Below, one piece after another: positions 10,886-20,705 of a DNA stretch of 64,000 nucleotides. Made by a program: the position numbers and the translations under genes. Origin of the DNA: Ascarosepion bandense (lineage: Eukaryota > Mollusca > Cephalopoda > Sepiida > Sepiidae); the NCBI GenBank assembly GCA_037127315.1, contig JBBBDQ010001278.1, positions 627,001-691,000 on the forward strand, in the 5' to 3' direction. How positions within the stretch are numbered: position 1 is the first letter of the stretch; every line of letters begins with the position of its first letter. The notes beneath the pieces were generated by a model. It was not told the DNA's origin. It ran no database searches and saw nothing but the letters and a program-made list of their open reading frames with translations.

Positions 10886-11240
10886 GGTTCTACAATTCGC
10901 AGATACCTCTCCCGAATAAGACTTCTAATAGAGGAGAACATGACAGTGTGTACTTCTGTACATGTAGCTGTGGAAAGAAATATCAAGGAGAAACAGATTT
11001 CAGCTCACATGAACCATCTTCAGAGTGGTTGCAAGGATGTTAAATCGCTCATGTGAGCCGAAAGCTTAGAACCAACTCAATAAAAATTATCTAAATGTTG
11101 GAGAATTTTTGTCTTTATTTTCACCTGATAATTAAAGCAAAAATATGATGTTTAGAACGGCCCATGATTAAACATAATAGATATTCATTGTCTCTTATAT
11201 TTAACAGTATATGTTGAGAAAATTATCTGCTGCCTCGATA
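10886..11240 (+). mobile_element. Penelope-like element fragments (endonuclease piece and terminal arm)
   Basis: 10886-10995 reads VYFCTCSCGKKYQGETD, which fits the start of the GIY-YIG endonuclease of Penelope-like elements (Cys-rich lead and YxGET). 11030-11240 is one arm of a repeat also found at 13137-13230 (inverted), 13560-13745 and 55590-55770. It contains the hairpin ctcatgtgag followed by ccgaaag. Another short inverted piece lies at 10999-11021. The fragments are rearranged. Confidence 0.65.
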
Positions 11241-11354
11241 CAATAAATTTATATATATATGTATATATATATATCCAGGTGAAGAGAACCAACAGTTTTA
11301 TAATTCCGAGTTCCAGGAAAAGCAGCTGAAGTTTCTGAGATATGTAATGAAGAA

Positions 11355-11356
<2 letters not shown>

Positions 11357-11400
<44 letters not shown>
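11357..11400. repeat. (AT)n microsatellite
   Basis: This is a pure AT tract that abuts the 3' terminus of the next LINE directly (aatcatttcacc at 11401). Contact between LINE or Penelope ends and AT tracts recurs in this window. Confidence 0.95.
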
Positions 11401-11403
<3 letters not shown>

Positions 11404-11592
11404 CATTTCACCCTGAGCAAGGCGGAAATGCCACTGATGTGCAGGGGGCTACATAACTGTAAAAAGATTAATTAGAAAAGAGTGAGGAGTACAAACTAGT
11501 TAGAAAGGAGCAATAGAAAGCTGAGAATGCAGGTGAGATGACAGATACATAGGTGGAGAGAAAGGGAAGGTTATACGGGGGTGGGGAGAGAG

Positions 11593-11934
11593 CTAGAGTC
11601 TAGTGGTTAGTAGATGAGTATTGACTTTGTATTTAAATTTCTGGAGGTTGTAGCCGTCAGGAAAGCAAGAATACGGGAGCGAGTTCCACAGGCGGGAAGT
11701 GCGAGAGAAGCTGCAGGAGTAGAATTGTCGTCTGCATTTGGCTAACCTGACTGTGAATGGGTGGGACCCAGTTGCCAGTCTGGTTGCACGAGTCAACGCC
11801 TGTTGAGGAGGCACCAGTGACTTAAGTTCGTCCGAGCAGAAGCCATGAAAGTATTTATAGAACAGACAAAGGGAGGCCACATTTCGACAGTGGGGAAGTG
11901 GCTGTAGTCGAGCCGCCAGATCAGTACCTATCAC
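11593..11934 (-). pseudogene. C-terminal part of the CR1-like LINE protein
   Basis: This 113-codon frame is the natural C-terminus of the same element. Its blocks are SLCLFYKYFHGFCSDELKS, RATRLATGSHPFTVRLAKC and RLWNSLPYSCFPDGYNLQKF, ending at a stop just before the 3' UTR. The same ending recurs at 26.5-26.8, 29.9-30.1 and 62.9-63.2 kb with few changes, so this subfamily is the youngest of the CR1-like groups here. Confidence 0.85.
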
Positions 11935-12058
11935 ATTACAGACTCTCCTTTAGAGCCTGTCAAGAACACTGAGAAGAACGGCAGGGGCGCCTGACCATAA
12001 ATGGCAGCAGTACTCCATGCACGGACGGATGGTTGATTTGGATATATGCAGGAAGGAT

Positions 12059-12748
12059 TCAGGCGGAAAAAAACATCCTGGATCGACATAGTGATCCAAC
12101 CTTCTTAGCAGTAGATTTTGCTATGGATTCAATATAGTGGTTCCATTTGAGGTCTGAGGACAGGGTAAGTCCGAGGAGGCGTAGTGTATTGCTCTCCGGG
12201 AGAATCACTTGGTCCATGCTTATGGGAGGCAGGAGAGGTTGCCTGTAATGGTTGACAGACAACAGCTTGGTCTTAGACACATTGAAGTTGACAAGCCACT
12301 TCTTTCCCCACTTCACCACAGAGTGTAGATCCCGTTCAAGGTCAGCAGCGAGATTATGTCTGTCCGCCACGACAGGTTTCTTACTGGTGCGGGAGTATAT
12401 TGTAGTGTCATCTGCGTAGATGCCTACTTGGGACTTGATCTCATCTGGGAGGTCGTTGATGAAAATAAGGAAGAGCGTCGGGCCCAGGATAGAGCCCTGT
12501 GGGACACCAGCATTCGTGCTGTAGGACGAAGAGGCACGCCCATTTAAAACAACCTTCATTTTGCGGTTATTTAAGAAAGATTGGATTAGGTCAAGCAGGC
12601 GACCGGTTATACCGTAACCCCGTAGTTTGCATAGGAGGCCAGAGTGCCAAACCCTGTCGAAAGCCTTGGAGATGTCCAGAGCAACTGCGCGAGCCTCGTC
12701 AGACTCCTCAAGGGCCTGCAGCATGTACTCCGTTACGGTTGTTAGCAA
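12059..12748 (-). pseudogene. Reverse transcriptase core of CR1-like LINE
   Basis: A 229-codon open frame encodes the palm and thumb of a non-LTR reverse transcriptase. Recognisable blocks in order are DISKAFDRVWH (residues about 24-34), GVPQGSILGPTLFLIFIND (about 82-100), the catalytic YADDTTIYS (about 111-119) and KTKLLSVNHYRQP. The catalytic YADD and the GVPQG motif are both intact, unlike the copy at 37.9-38.6 kb. The frame begins inside the domain only because a frameshift precedes it. The rest of the protein lies on both sides in other frames (13026-12838 and 11934-11593). It is a retrotransposon remnant and not a host gene. Confidence 0.9.
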
Positions 12749-13084
12749 ATCGGCCCTGGACCTGGCAAAGTGGAATCCATATTGCCTGTCAGAGAAGAGT
12801 TTGTGGGCAGTGAGATGATGAACTATTTCAGTATTGATTATGGCCTCGAATACTTTCCCGAATATCGGTAGAAGACTGATAGGGCGATAGTTGGATGGGT
12901 CCGAGGGTTCACCACAATTCTTAAATACAGGAACGACTGAAGAGAACTTCCAGCATGCAGAAAAGCAGGAAGCAGAAAGGCAGTAGTTAAATAGTTTAGA
13001 GAGTACAGGGGAAAATTCAGGAGCACTTAAGGACTATCACCGGGATTCCATCGTCTCCACACGCCTTATGGGGTTCGAGTTTTG

Positions 13085-13085
<1 letters not shown>

Positions 13086-13140
<55 letters not shown>

Positions 13141-13745
13141 TATCGAGGCAGCAAATAATTGTCTAAATATATACTGTTAAATATAAGAGAAAATAAATGT
13201 CTATTATGTTTAATCATAAGCCGTTCTAAACAATTTTAGTCAACAATACAATAAGCCTTACTCATACACACAGTAAAAAGAACCTTCAGATATTGGAGGC
13301 CATGTACATTAAATCCAAACAAACCACACTTAATAAAATCATGTTTAAATCCGGTCATAACACATTACATTGCATTTGAATACATGGCTATGTTGGCATT
13401 TCGTGCTATCACGCGGTGTGACATCATAGAACCGCATTGCAAATTTGCGAACTGCGTTTGTTATTTTTGGTAACTATTGCCGTTGCCTAGCGGAGTTTAT
13501 TGTCAACACAAAATAAAATAGTTGCTGATGGTGGATGTTATTATGTTACCGTCTTAATAACCTCTCTGAAGATGGCTCATGTGAGCCGAAAGCTTAGAAC
13601 CAAATCAATAAAAAATTATCCAAATGTTGGAGAATTTTTGTCTTTGTTTTCAACTGAAATTAAAGCCAAAATACGACGTTTAGAACGGCTCATGATTAAA
13701 CATAATGGACATTCATTGTCTCTTATATTTAACAGTATATGTTTA

Positions 13746-13792
<47 letters not shown>

Positions 13793-13830
13793 TCTTTGTT
13801 TGCTTTTTTATTTGAAATTAATATTGTTTC
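13086..13830. mobile_element. Penelope-like element with inverted arms around its C-terminal end
   Basis: Plus strand 13255-13383 reads KKNLQILEAMYIKSKQTTLN, fitting the end of the GIY-YIG endonuclease domain of Penelope-like elements (ILEA…IK…LN), followed by a stop. On the left, 13137-13230 is an inverted copy of the arm seen at 13660-13745. (AT)n tracts at 13088-13136 and 13748-13788 border both arms. Facing terminal repeats (pLTRs) are known for this class of retroelement. The reverse transcriptase is missing. Confidence 0.7.
13566..13591 (+). ncRNA. Hammerhead-like motif in a Penelope-type arm
   Basis: The order is CTGAAGA (fits CTGANGA), then ggctc-atgt-gagcc as a perfect 5-bp stem-loop, then GAAAG. 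One extra T lies between the first core block and the stem, so the motif departs from an active hammerhead. Hammerhead motifs are known in Penelope-like terminal repeats, which supports the reading. A degraded minus-strand copy lies at 55748-55773. Confidence 0.4.
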
Positions 13831-13834
13831 CATT

Positions 13835-13985
13835 GCGACACGGACGTTTCTAGATTTCGAGATTTTTACCTCATCAGGTAATGTTAGATCCTTGTTGTGA
13901 AAATGTTCTCAACAGTAATCTAACATTGCCTGATGAAGAGGTAAAAATCTTGAAACAGAAATTACCGTGTCGCAACATAAATTAT
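13835..13985. repeat. Inverted repeat with two facing CTGATGA…GAAA motifs
   Basis: gcgacacgg…acctcatcaggtaatgttag on the left faces ctaacattgcctgatgaag…ccgtgtcgc on the right. The minus strand (13877 to 13855) and the plus strand (13930 to 13955) each contain CTGATGA followed within 12-15 bp by GAAA. Stem II pairing is weak in both. The position, next to Penelope-like debris, suggests paired terminal repeats. Confidence 0.5.
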
Positions 13986-14061
13986 ATTGATTTTAAATAA
14001 AATAAAAAAAAACAAATTTAATTTAGTAATATAAATATTTTAAAATTTGTGAATTTAGGCA

Positions 14062-14729
14062 GCAAATTTTCTTTTAAAGATATAGGATTAAATAAATTGC
14101 AAACATTATGTTTGCTTATTTTTAATAAAATCTGTTCATACTTACAGGTAATCTTTCGCGTTTTACAATTAAAAGATGTCAGAAATGAGCTGTAACGTTG
14201 ACAGATGTTATTTTCATTTATTTCTTAAAGTAGCCAAGTTTTTTTTTTACCTCTTTTCTAGGTCATCTTCAGGGGTTTGAGTTATGGTAACAAATGTAAC
14301 TGGAAAACTGTGTTGCTAAAAATTACTGGACATTTTTTCCTGCTTCAAATATAACGGTTGACAAATTGCTAGGGTTCATTAGAACGTGAAAATTATCCAA
14401 AATGAAATGGTTTTATATGTTGTAATGTCATGTACGTGTTAAAGCATGAAAAACTGTTCTTTTTACAAAAATTTTAGAACATTACTCCAGTATTCATAGC
14501 TGATTCTATTAATTGACGGCTTAAGTGTTTTAATGAATATTGGCTCGAGAATCTGTAGTTTGCTTTGGTTGTTTTCTTGGTATAGGATAGTTGTATTATC
14601 GATCGTTATTTTTTATATTGTGAAAATAGAATGTTGTAGATGTCTAGAAATGGACGAATTATAATATGCGAAAGATCATCCGTGAGTATGAGCGGATTTT
14701 ATTAAAAATCAGTAAACATAATGTTATAA

Positions 14730-14767
<38 letters not shown>

Positions 14768-15061
14768 CCGGAAAACTGTGTTGCTGAAATGTACATCATT
14801 ATGTACAGTAAATTTTAGCAACACAGTTTTCCGGTTACATTTGTTACCATAACTCCATCTCATGAAGAGGATCTTTGGAAAGAGATTGAAAGTACTTGGG
14901 TACATTGAGAAATGAATGATAATAACATCTGTCAACGTTTCAGCTCATTTCTTACATCTTTTGATTGTAATACGCAAAAGATTATCCGTGAGTATGAACA
15001 GATTTTATTAAAAATCAGCAAACATAATGTTTGCAATTTATTTCATCCCACATGTTTAAAA

Positions 15062-15062
<1 letters not shown>
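14062..15062. mobile_element. Penelope-like terminal arms, inverted, about 270 bp each
   Basis: 14062-14335 and 14800-15062 are inverted copies of one another. Shared words include gcaaacattatgtttgc, cagatgttattttcattta and ggaaaactgtgttgct. The right arm reads EYEQILLKISKHNVCNLF in one frame, with a spacing like the N-terminal part of Penelope-like proteins (leucines, then H and C). Part of a third copy (14641-14712) and a near-perfect 70-bp palindrome (14765-14838) lie between the arms. Both inner and outer ends touch (AT)n tracts (14731-14764 and 15064-15118). Confidence 0.6.
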
Positions 15063-15120
<58 letters not shown>

Positions 15121-15122
<2 letters not shown>

Positions 15123-15784
15123 AATTCAGATACTTCAATCCAAGGGAAAAAAGTAGGAAGGTAAATTCCAAAAGCCCGATCCTAATTAATATTAAAAATT
15201 TTATTTTAATATTAAAAAATGATACAGGAAGAGACCTCCATGTAATAAAATATTGCAGAGCAAATATATATTAAAAAAGGATTAATTCAAAGATGTTGAA
15301 TGGCCATTTCGATATGAAGATCCCCACGGGGGATAACACATCACCTCAGCAACAGAAAAATTCCTTTCAGAAACTGGAGAAAAATTAGTCTACTTTTCCT
15401 TTTTAAATAGATTTGCAAAGAAATTAAAAAAGAAAATAAAAAGGAAAAATAAAGGAAAAGAAAAAGAAAAAGATAAAATCAAATCAAATAAACAAGAAAA
15501 GAAAAAATTGACATCGTCCGGGTTCGCAAAAGAAGGAAAGAGAATTGTAACTAAAAATTAACAGACAGCCGTGTTAAATCGACGTAAGGTTAAGCAACAC
15601 GGAAAAAAGGTGGGAGATAAGAGAGATAAAGGAAGGAAGGGAGGGAAAAAGAAAAGAAAAGAAAGAAAATTTTTTTTAAATATTACAGACGCTGGACAAA
15701 TTCAAAAACCTAATTTCCCAAAAACGTTGAAGTATTAGAAAAAGGCCTTTGCTTAAAAAGGCATAATTATTTATAAAAGGGAAT
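15121..15784. other. AT- and purine-rich stretch, no gene
   Basis: I see no recognisable coding region. A purine-rich strand (15400-15700) and scattered short unique words lie between two Penelope-like units. It may be untranslated element sequence. Confidence 0.4.
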
Positions 15785-17395
15785 AAAAAGATATAGGATT
15801 TAAAATAAAATTATTTTAAAAAAAAGTTGGTCATTTGAATTAAACTAAATAAAGACAACACTAGGTAAACAAAAAAAATCATTTACAATTATACATACAT
15901 ATAGAAGTACACACATACATACATACATATACACACACACACACAATTCTACGATTAAGAATACATATATACATACACATACACACAGACATTCAATTTC
16001 ATACACACTTATATACACATACATGCGCATACACACATATATATATAGGTATATATGTGTGTACACACCTATATACAACAAATTTCTATACACACAATAT
16101 ATATGTGTACACATACATGCACACATATACATACACACACACACACACATATATACATATTACATATGCACTCACACACATACATATAAAGAAAATATAT
16201 AAAATTAATGAATATTATGAAAAGGAGCATTTAAATAGCTAAAAAAATTTTTTTCAAAAATACATATATGCACACATACATAAATACATATATACATATA
16301 TATACACATATATACAAATATGCACATCCACACACAAACATACACATATACATAAAAATTATAAAAAGAAAAATTAAAAATTAAAAATTAAAAAATTAAA
16401 AAATTTAAAATTTAAAAAAATTAAAATTTAAAAAAATTTAAAAAATTATAGAAAAATTTAAAATTAAAAATTAAATTTTAAAATCCGCCCTATGACGGCA
16501 CTTATTAATAAATTCCTTCCTAAGATTCAAAAGTAAGTCCTGATGAGGATACTTCAAAATCAGAATCTTCTCCAATAAACATAGACGACACCTATCACGA
16601 AATTTTTTAGGAGTACAAGCTGAGCCTATTAATTTCCAGCTGATTATAGGGTCCTGCCCTTCCTCCTTCATTTCCCAGAACCTACGTGATAGTGCCGTCT
16701 GGAATCTTTGGTTAGGGTTCGAAAACGAGTACTTGTGATTATAAAGCTTCTGTTTGAAAGGGCCCGCGGACATGCCAATATAAGTCCGGTAATTGTCTTT
16801 GTTGTTAGATGGAGAAATACGGGCTTCATAAATTACATGGGTGGATTTACATTTGCCTTGCACCGGGCAGGCATCCACAGAATTACAATTACATTTATCG
16901 ACAATTCCGGATTTAACGTTGGTATTATTTAGGTTCATTAAAATTTGTCTATTATGGGAATTAATTATATTATCTATATTTGAGGTACACACATTAATTA
17001 TATCATCTATATTTATATTAATTATAATTATATTAATTATATCATCTATATTTGAGGGATATTGAATTAATTATATCATCTATATTTGAGGTCCACACAT
17101 ATATATATGTGTGTGTATGCGCATGTATGTGTATATAAGTGTGTATGAAATTGAATGTATGTGTGTGTATGTGTATGTATATATGTATTCTTAATCGTAG
17201 AATTGTGTGTGTGTATATGTATGTATGTATGTGTGTACTTCTATATGTATATATAATTGTAAATGAATTTTTTTTTGTTTACCTAGTGTTGTCTTTATTT
17301 AGTTTAATTCAAATGACCAAATTTTTTTTTAAAATAATTTTATTTTAAATCCTGTATCTTTTTATTTTAAATCCTATATCTTTTTATTTTATTAT
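15785..17395 (-). mobile_element. Penelope-like element fragment between long inverted arms
   Basis: The left arm (15785-16055) and the right arm (17098-17395) are inverted copies over at least 250 bp. Both hold ctaggtaaac, tcatttacaatt, gaagtacacaca, tctacgattaagaat and caatttcatacaca, in order and reverse complemented. Between them lies a minus-strand endonuclease frame (16471-16992). A complete element would also need a reverse transcriptase, which is absent. The unit could be an internally deleted copy that kept its ends, or a partial tandem copy. CA/TG microsatellites lie inside both arms. Confidence 0.75.
16471..16992 (-). pseudogene. GIY-YIG endonuclease domain of a Penelope-like element
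   Basis: A 173-codon open frame starts after the reverse transcriptase part of such proteins and reads to a natural stop. A Cys-rich lead (CNCNSVDACPVQGKC, residues about 34-48) precedes VIYEARI and the endonuclease block TYIGMSAGPFKQKLYNH (about 71-87). CRLCLLEKILILKYP follows near residue 135. This Cys cluster plus Y-I-G order is characteristic of Penelope-like endonucleases. No stop or frameshift interrupts it, so this domain is comparatively young. There is no attached catalytic reverse transcriptase, so it is not an autonomous gene. Confidence 0.8.
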
Positions 17396-17404
17396 TATAA
17401 TTTA

Positions 17405-17407
<3 letters not shown>

Positions 17408-17448
<41 letters not shown>

Positions 17449-17618
17449 TAAATTATAACATGTATATGTTACAATATCACTACAAAAGTAGCCATTTTGT
17501 TTCGACACTTTTGTGTCTTGTCAAGTGATGTGATTTTTCTTAAATGAATGTACTTTTGTATTGACCACTTTTTTTTAAAATAGTGTTTCTTTGAACAAGG
17601 AATATTACTCCAACAATG

Positions 17619-17672
<54 letters not shown>
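17408..17672. repeat. Two (AT)n tracts around another Penelope-type arm
   Basis: (AT)n tracts at 17408-17444 and 17620-17672 flank a 170-bp segment. On the minus strand (17525 to 17499) that segment holds a gacac-aaaa-gtgtc stem-loop followed by GAAAC, resembling the 3' half of a hammerhead core. The CTGANGA half is degraded to TTGACAA. It is probably a terminal arm of a different Penelope-like subfamily. Confidence 0.5.
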
Positions 17673-17675
<3 letters not shown>

Positions 17676-17999
17676 TTATTTATCTGGAAATTCAGATAAA
17701 ACTTAGTGGGGAAATAGCCATTTTCAACATGTCACATTAAGGCATGCATTCTTCGACTACTTCTAAACAGATAATGAAGAAAATTCTAAGCCCAGAGGTT
17801 AGTTTTGGTAAAGGAAGGGGTTGGGATGTATTGGTTTTGCTTTGGGTTGGGCTGGGGAAAGGAGCCAGTAGCAATTCTTCCTTAGCAGTAAGCGGTATGT
17901 GGCCTGACTCTAGGGTTAGTAGGGTAAGTGGTATGAAGGTAACACTTCGGTCAACTTTATCGGGACTAATTGGGGGAATAGGATAATTATTTTAATTTA
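17673..17999. other. Unassigned stretch
   Basis: An 80-codon frame (17744-17986) has G-rich codons. I see no domain, splice pair or repeat match and make no functional call. Confidence 0.3.
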
Positions 18000-18310
18000 T
18001 ATTTTTAATATCCCTCCTCATTTTATATCTCAGAAACTTCTGCTGCTTTTCCTGGTGTAAAGTATTAGCTACCTTTTTCTTTTCCATCCTCTCCAAAACC
18101 TTTTTGTTACTCACATGCTTGGTCCATGGTATCCTCAGCATCTTTCTGTAGAACCACATTTCAATTGCTTCAAGTCTCTCCTTCATCTTTGATGAGATTG
18201 TCTAAAAATGACTGCCAGATTGAAGAACAGACATCACATATCAATCCAGTTCGCTTTTATTTGTTTCTAGTGAAATTGTCTTGCGTCTTAATACTCTACC
18301 CAGCTACAAG
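18000..18310 (-). mobile_element. RTE-like LINE C-terminal relic
   Basis: The minus strand reads IEMWFYRKMLRIPWTKHVSN and VLERM, matching the other RTE fragments, then loses frame. It is about 300 bp with no 3' end. Confidence 0.8.
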
Positions 18311-18523
18311 TACTTTAAAAATTGGGGGTCCCATGTGACTAACGCAGAGTTAAAAAAGCAAATACAAATAAGGGTTTTTTTGCAAAATATTTAGAAAAAT
18401 ACACACTAATGTGCAAAAAATAAAAAAATAAATGACTTTTATTACTAACGAACGTTAACTTTTTGTTGATTACCAAACATTTTTTATTTTTTCTTTTGTA
18501 TACTTTTTTTCTTGCAACAACAG

Positions 18524-18628
18524 TTAAAGAGACAAGAGGCGTTATCCCTCCCACACACAATGACCCTACCCCAAAACCTACACCTTCCGACCCGCATGAG
18601 TTACCATTGCCACAAGAGCAGCCCAAAG
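18524..18628 (+). CDS. Candidate Pro/Thr-rich exon, possibly 5' part of the multi-EGF gene
   Basis: A pyrimidine-rich tract (tatacttttttttcttgcaa) and CAG end at 18523. A GTATGT donor starts at 18629. The 105 bp between are 2 + 34 codons + 1, a phase 1-1 exon with no stop. The peptide is hydrophilic and rich in Pro and Thr (for example VIPPTHNDPTPKPTPSDPHE), fitting an extracellular linker. Its last base G plus AA at the first EGF exon (41452) would make a Glu codon directly before the first Cys. Base composition is markedly richer in C than the neighbouring AT-rich DNA, and no repeat match was found. The link to the EGF gene is inference, and the 22.8-kb intron could hide other exons. A different gene, or chance, is possible. 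Confidence 0.5.
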
Positions 18629-18662
18629 GTATGTAAAACATTTCAACACACCTCTTTTAATC

Positions 18663-19083
18663 ATTTCAAAAAGGGGTGAGGGTAAAAAAACAAAACAAAC
18701 CAAAAAAAAAAAAAGAAACAAAAATCCATTCATTAAAAAAAAAACAACAACAAAATAATGATATGTACCAAATAAGTAATTTAAACATGAATCGAACGTA
18801 AAACAAATTGTTAAAAAATACTTTATATGAAACTCTTAAAGTTGTCCCATCCTTGCACTGGCAACACCAGGTGGCAGTGTCCTTACAATGATAACTATAA
18901 ACAATTTTTAAAAATTTGCAAACAAAACAAAATACCATTTTTGCGAAAACTAATATTAATATCAGTCCACTGGGCACAAACTAGGGGTTCGGTCTTCTTT
19001 TGTTATTAAGTATTAAACTGATTCACTAACAATTAATAATAGTAAGGACATTTGACAGTACAATAAACTAGTATTAATATCAG
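18663..19083. other. No recognisable feature
   Basis: AT-rich sequence with A-runs. No repeat family or exon was recognised. Confidence 0.4.
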
Positions 19084-19655
19084 TCAGTGAAGTGCCATAC
19101 GTGATACATGCTTGGGCGATCATGTCTCTTTCGAGACATGACAGACTGAGCAGAAGATTATCCCGCAGTAGGTTGCCATTGCTTTCTGCGGTAGACTGGT
19201 TGCCGACCAAGGCTATAGAACCCAAACTGTCCTGTTATTTGACACATGGCTTGAAAGGGAAGAAACGTATTATATTATTATTTATTAATTAGTGGGGGAT
19301 CAGTTTATTACTTCATGACAATAGAAAACCGATCTCCCAATTTATGCCCAGTAGAAGCCTTAATCATGTCTCCAACTATTATATGCAGTCAGTCAGTTAA
19401 GTGCCAAATGTGATACACGCTTGGGCGATCATGTCTCTTTCAAGACATGACCGACTGGGCAGAAGATTATCCCGCAGTAGGTTGCCATTGCTTTCTGCAA
19501 TAGACTGGTTGCCGACCAAGGCTATAGAACCCAATCTGTTCTTCTATTTAACCCATAACTGGAAGGAAGAGACGGATTAATACCTTTCCCAAGGGGATTT
19601 GCGCGTAAGTGAATACAATGGATTCAACTGGAATTCGAACTCGGCTCGCCGGCTT
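19084..19655 (-). mobile_element. Composite SINE, reverse orientation, head disrupted
   Basis: Reading left to right: SINE tail and body (19084-19250); the hairpin (gtgggggatcag…ccgatctccca, about 19290-19345); then a second SINE body and head running to about 19655. The head stops just after the complement of the B box, and unrelated sequence follows. The other half of the Pol III head is therefore lost. Confidence 0.8.
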
Positions 19656-20104
19656 CTCGAAGAGGTTCTGGATAGAGGTAGTACCTTTAACGTCTGGTAC
19701 GCTGCACCTTTAGGTGGACGGGTGTCACTGGTCCTTAGGCGTCACCTAAATCTCCCACGCAATGCTCCAACTTACCATGTTCCTGGTAAAGCTTTTCAGT
19801 TGGCGGCTAAACTCACGTGATGAAGTGGTGGTAACAAAGAACCTTCTCGATGCAGATCACCAGCCAAGGCTGAAGAGTTCCTCAGGAGAATTACAAAGGC
19901 CAGGAGTTTATGATCAAAGTGAGCAACCTAATTGGAGGACATCTACTGTGACCTCACCAACTCATTAAAACACACAAGACACGCTACATGAAACCGTTTG
20001 TGTAGCCACAGGACTCTGGCACACACTTGTGAGAGGTGGAGGAGAATGGTAGACAGATCATCGCATCTGCACCCCAACCATTTCTTCCGGGGCGAGGGGT
20101 AAAC
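19656..20104. other. Unassigned GC-richer segment
   Basis: About 450 bp of more balanced base composition interrupts the SINE head. Neither strand shows a frame with recognisable domains. It could be a piece of an unnamed transposon. Confidence 0.35.
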
Positions 20105-20425
20105 GAAAAAGAATCTAATTCCACTGGGGATAAAATGGGGGTTCGGTTTCCTTTTGTTATTAAGTAATAAACTGATCCCCCCAGAATTAATAAAATTAAA
20201 GACTTATTTGGCATGTTAAAAAATTAGTGCATAAGATTCTACTGAGCATAAAGTGGGGGATTGGTTTCCTTTTGCTATTAAGTAACAAACTGATCCCCCC
20301 AGAATTAATAAAATTAAAGACTTATTTGGCATGTTAAAAAATTAGTGTATAAGATTCTACTGAGCATAAAGTGGGGGATTGGTTTTCTATTGCTATTAAG
20401 TAATAAACTGATCCCCCTAATAAAC
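20105..20425. repeat. Hairpin-repeat array, about 118-bp units
   Basis: Three units each contain tgagcataaagtggggga…ctattaagtaataaactgatcccc. The short arms (gggggat…ggtttc and its complement) can fold back. The core is the same hairpin that sits inside the composite SINEs. A single further unit lies at 20755-20815. Confidence 0.85.
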
Positions 20426-20509
20426 AAGTGAAACTATAATAGTAAAATCTTAAATTATACTATCATTTTTGTTAACAAGGGTAAACTAGTATTAATATAA
20501 GAGCTACTG

Positions 20510-20705
20510 GGCATAAAGCAGGGTTAGAGGGGAAAAAGTGACAGGGGAAAGCAGCGGATAATATATTTGAAGGGCCTGATCAGGTGGATGATGGAACGAG
20601 GGCTGCGTGGTGTAACAGGAGAAAGCGTGCTAAGAGCCACCAGGGATAGGGAGATGTGGAAAGCCATGATCGCCTACGTCCTGGTAGGACAGGGCACATA
20701 GAAGA
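20510..20705 (+). mobile_element. RTE-like LINE 3' end
   Basis: It ends with the words atgatcgcctacgtcctg, ggacagggcacatagaagaa and a short purine run, the C-terminus and stop of the RTE protein (HVLKGQGT-like). A second, shorter copy of the same end lies at 20850-20985. Confidence 0.8.

Larger units (their letters stand above)
11401..13085 (-). mobile_element. CR1-like LINE, best preserved copy (reverse transcriptase to 3' end)
   Basis: This is the longest LINE copy in the window, 5' truncated at an AT tract. On the minus strand it starts in the endonuclease-reverse transcriptase linker (KACGDDGIPVIVLK, near 13060) and continues through the whole reverse transcriptase to the C-terminus and 3' UTR. 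The 3' end at 11401 shows the family terminus. A frame break lies near 12840-12750 and another near 12059-11934, so it cannot make one protein. The C-terminal RLWNSLP block is intact. Clade assignment (CR1/L2/Jockey group) is by motif only. Confidence 0.9.

Noticed and set aside
12059..12748. Reverse transcriptase as a host gene
   Set aside because: It is flanked by frameshifts, has the LINE C-terminus and 3' terminus downstream and many sister fragments in the window.
16471..16992. GIY-YIG protein as a host DNA-repair gene
   Set aside because: The Cys-rich lead and the inverted arms fit a Penelope-like element. There are no introns, promoter or separate start.
19599..19968. Overlapping 68-73 codon frames in a GC-richer block
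   Set aside because: No domain, conserved motif or splice pair. The first frame starts inside a SINE, so no gene call is justified.
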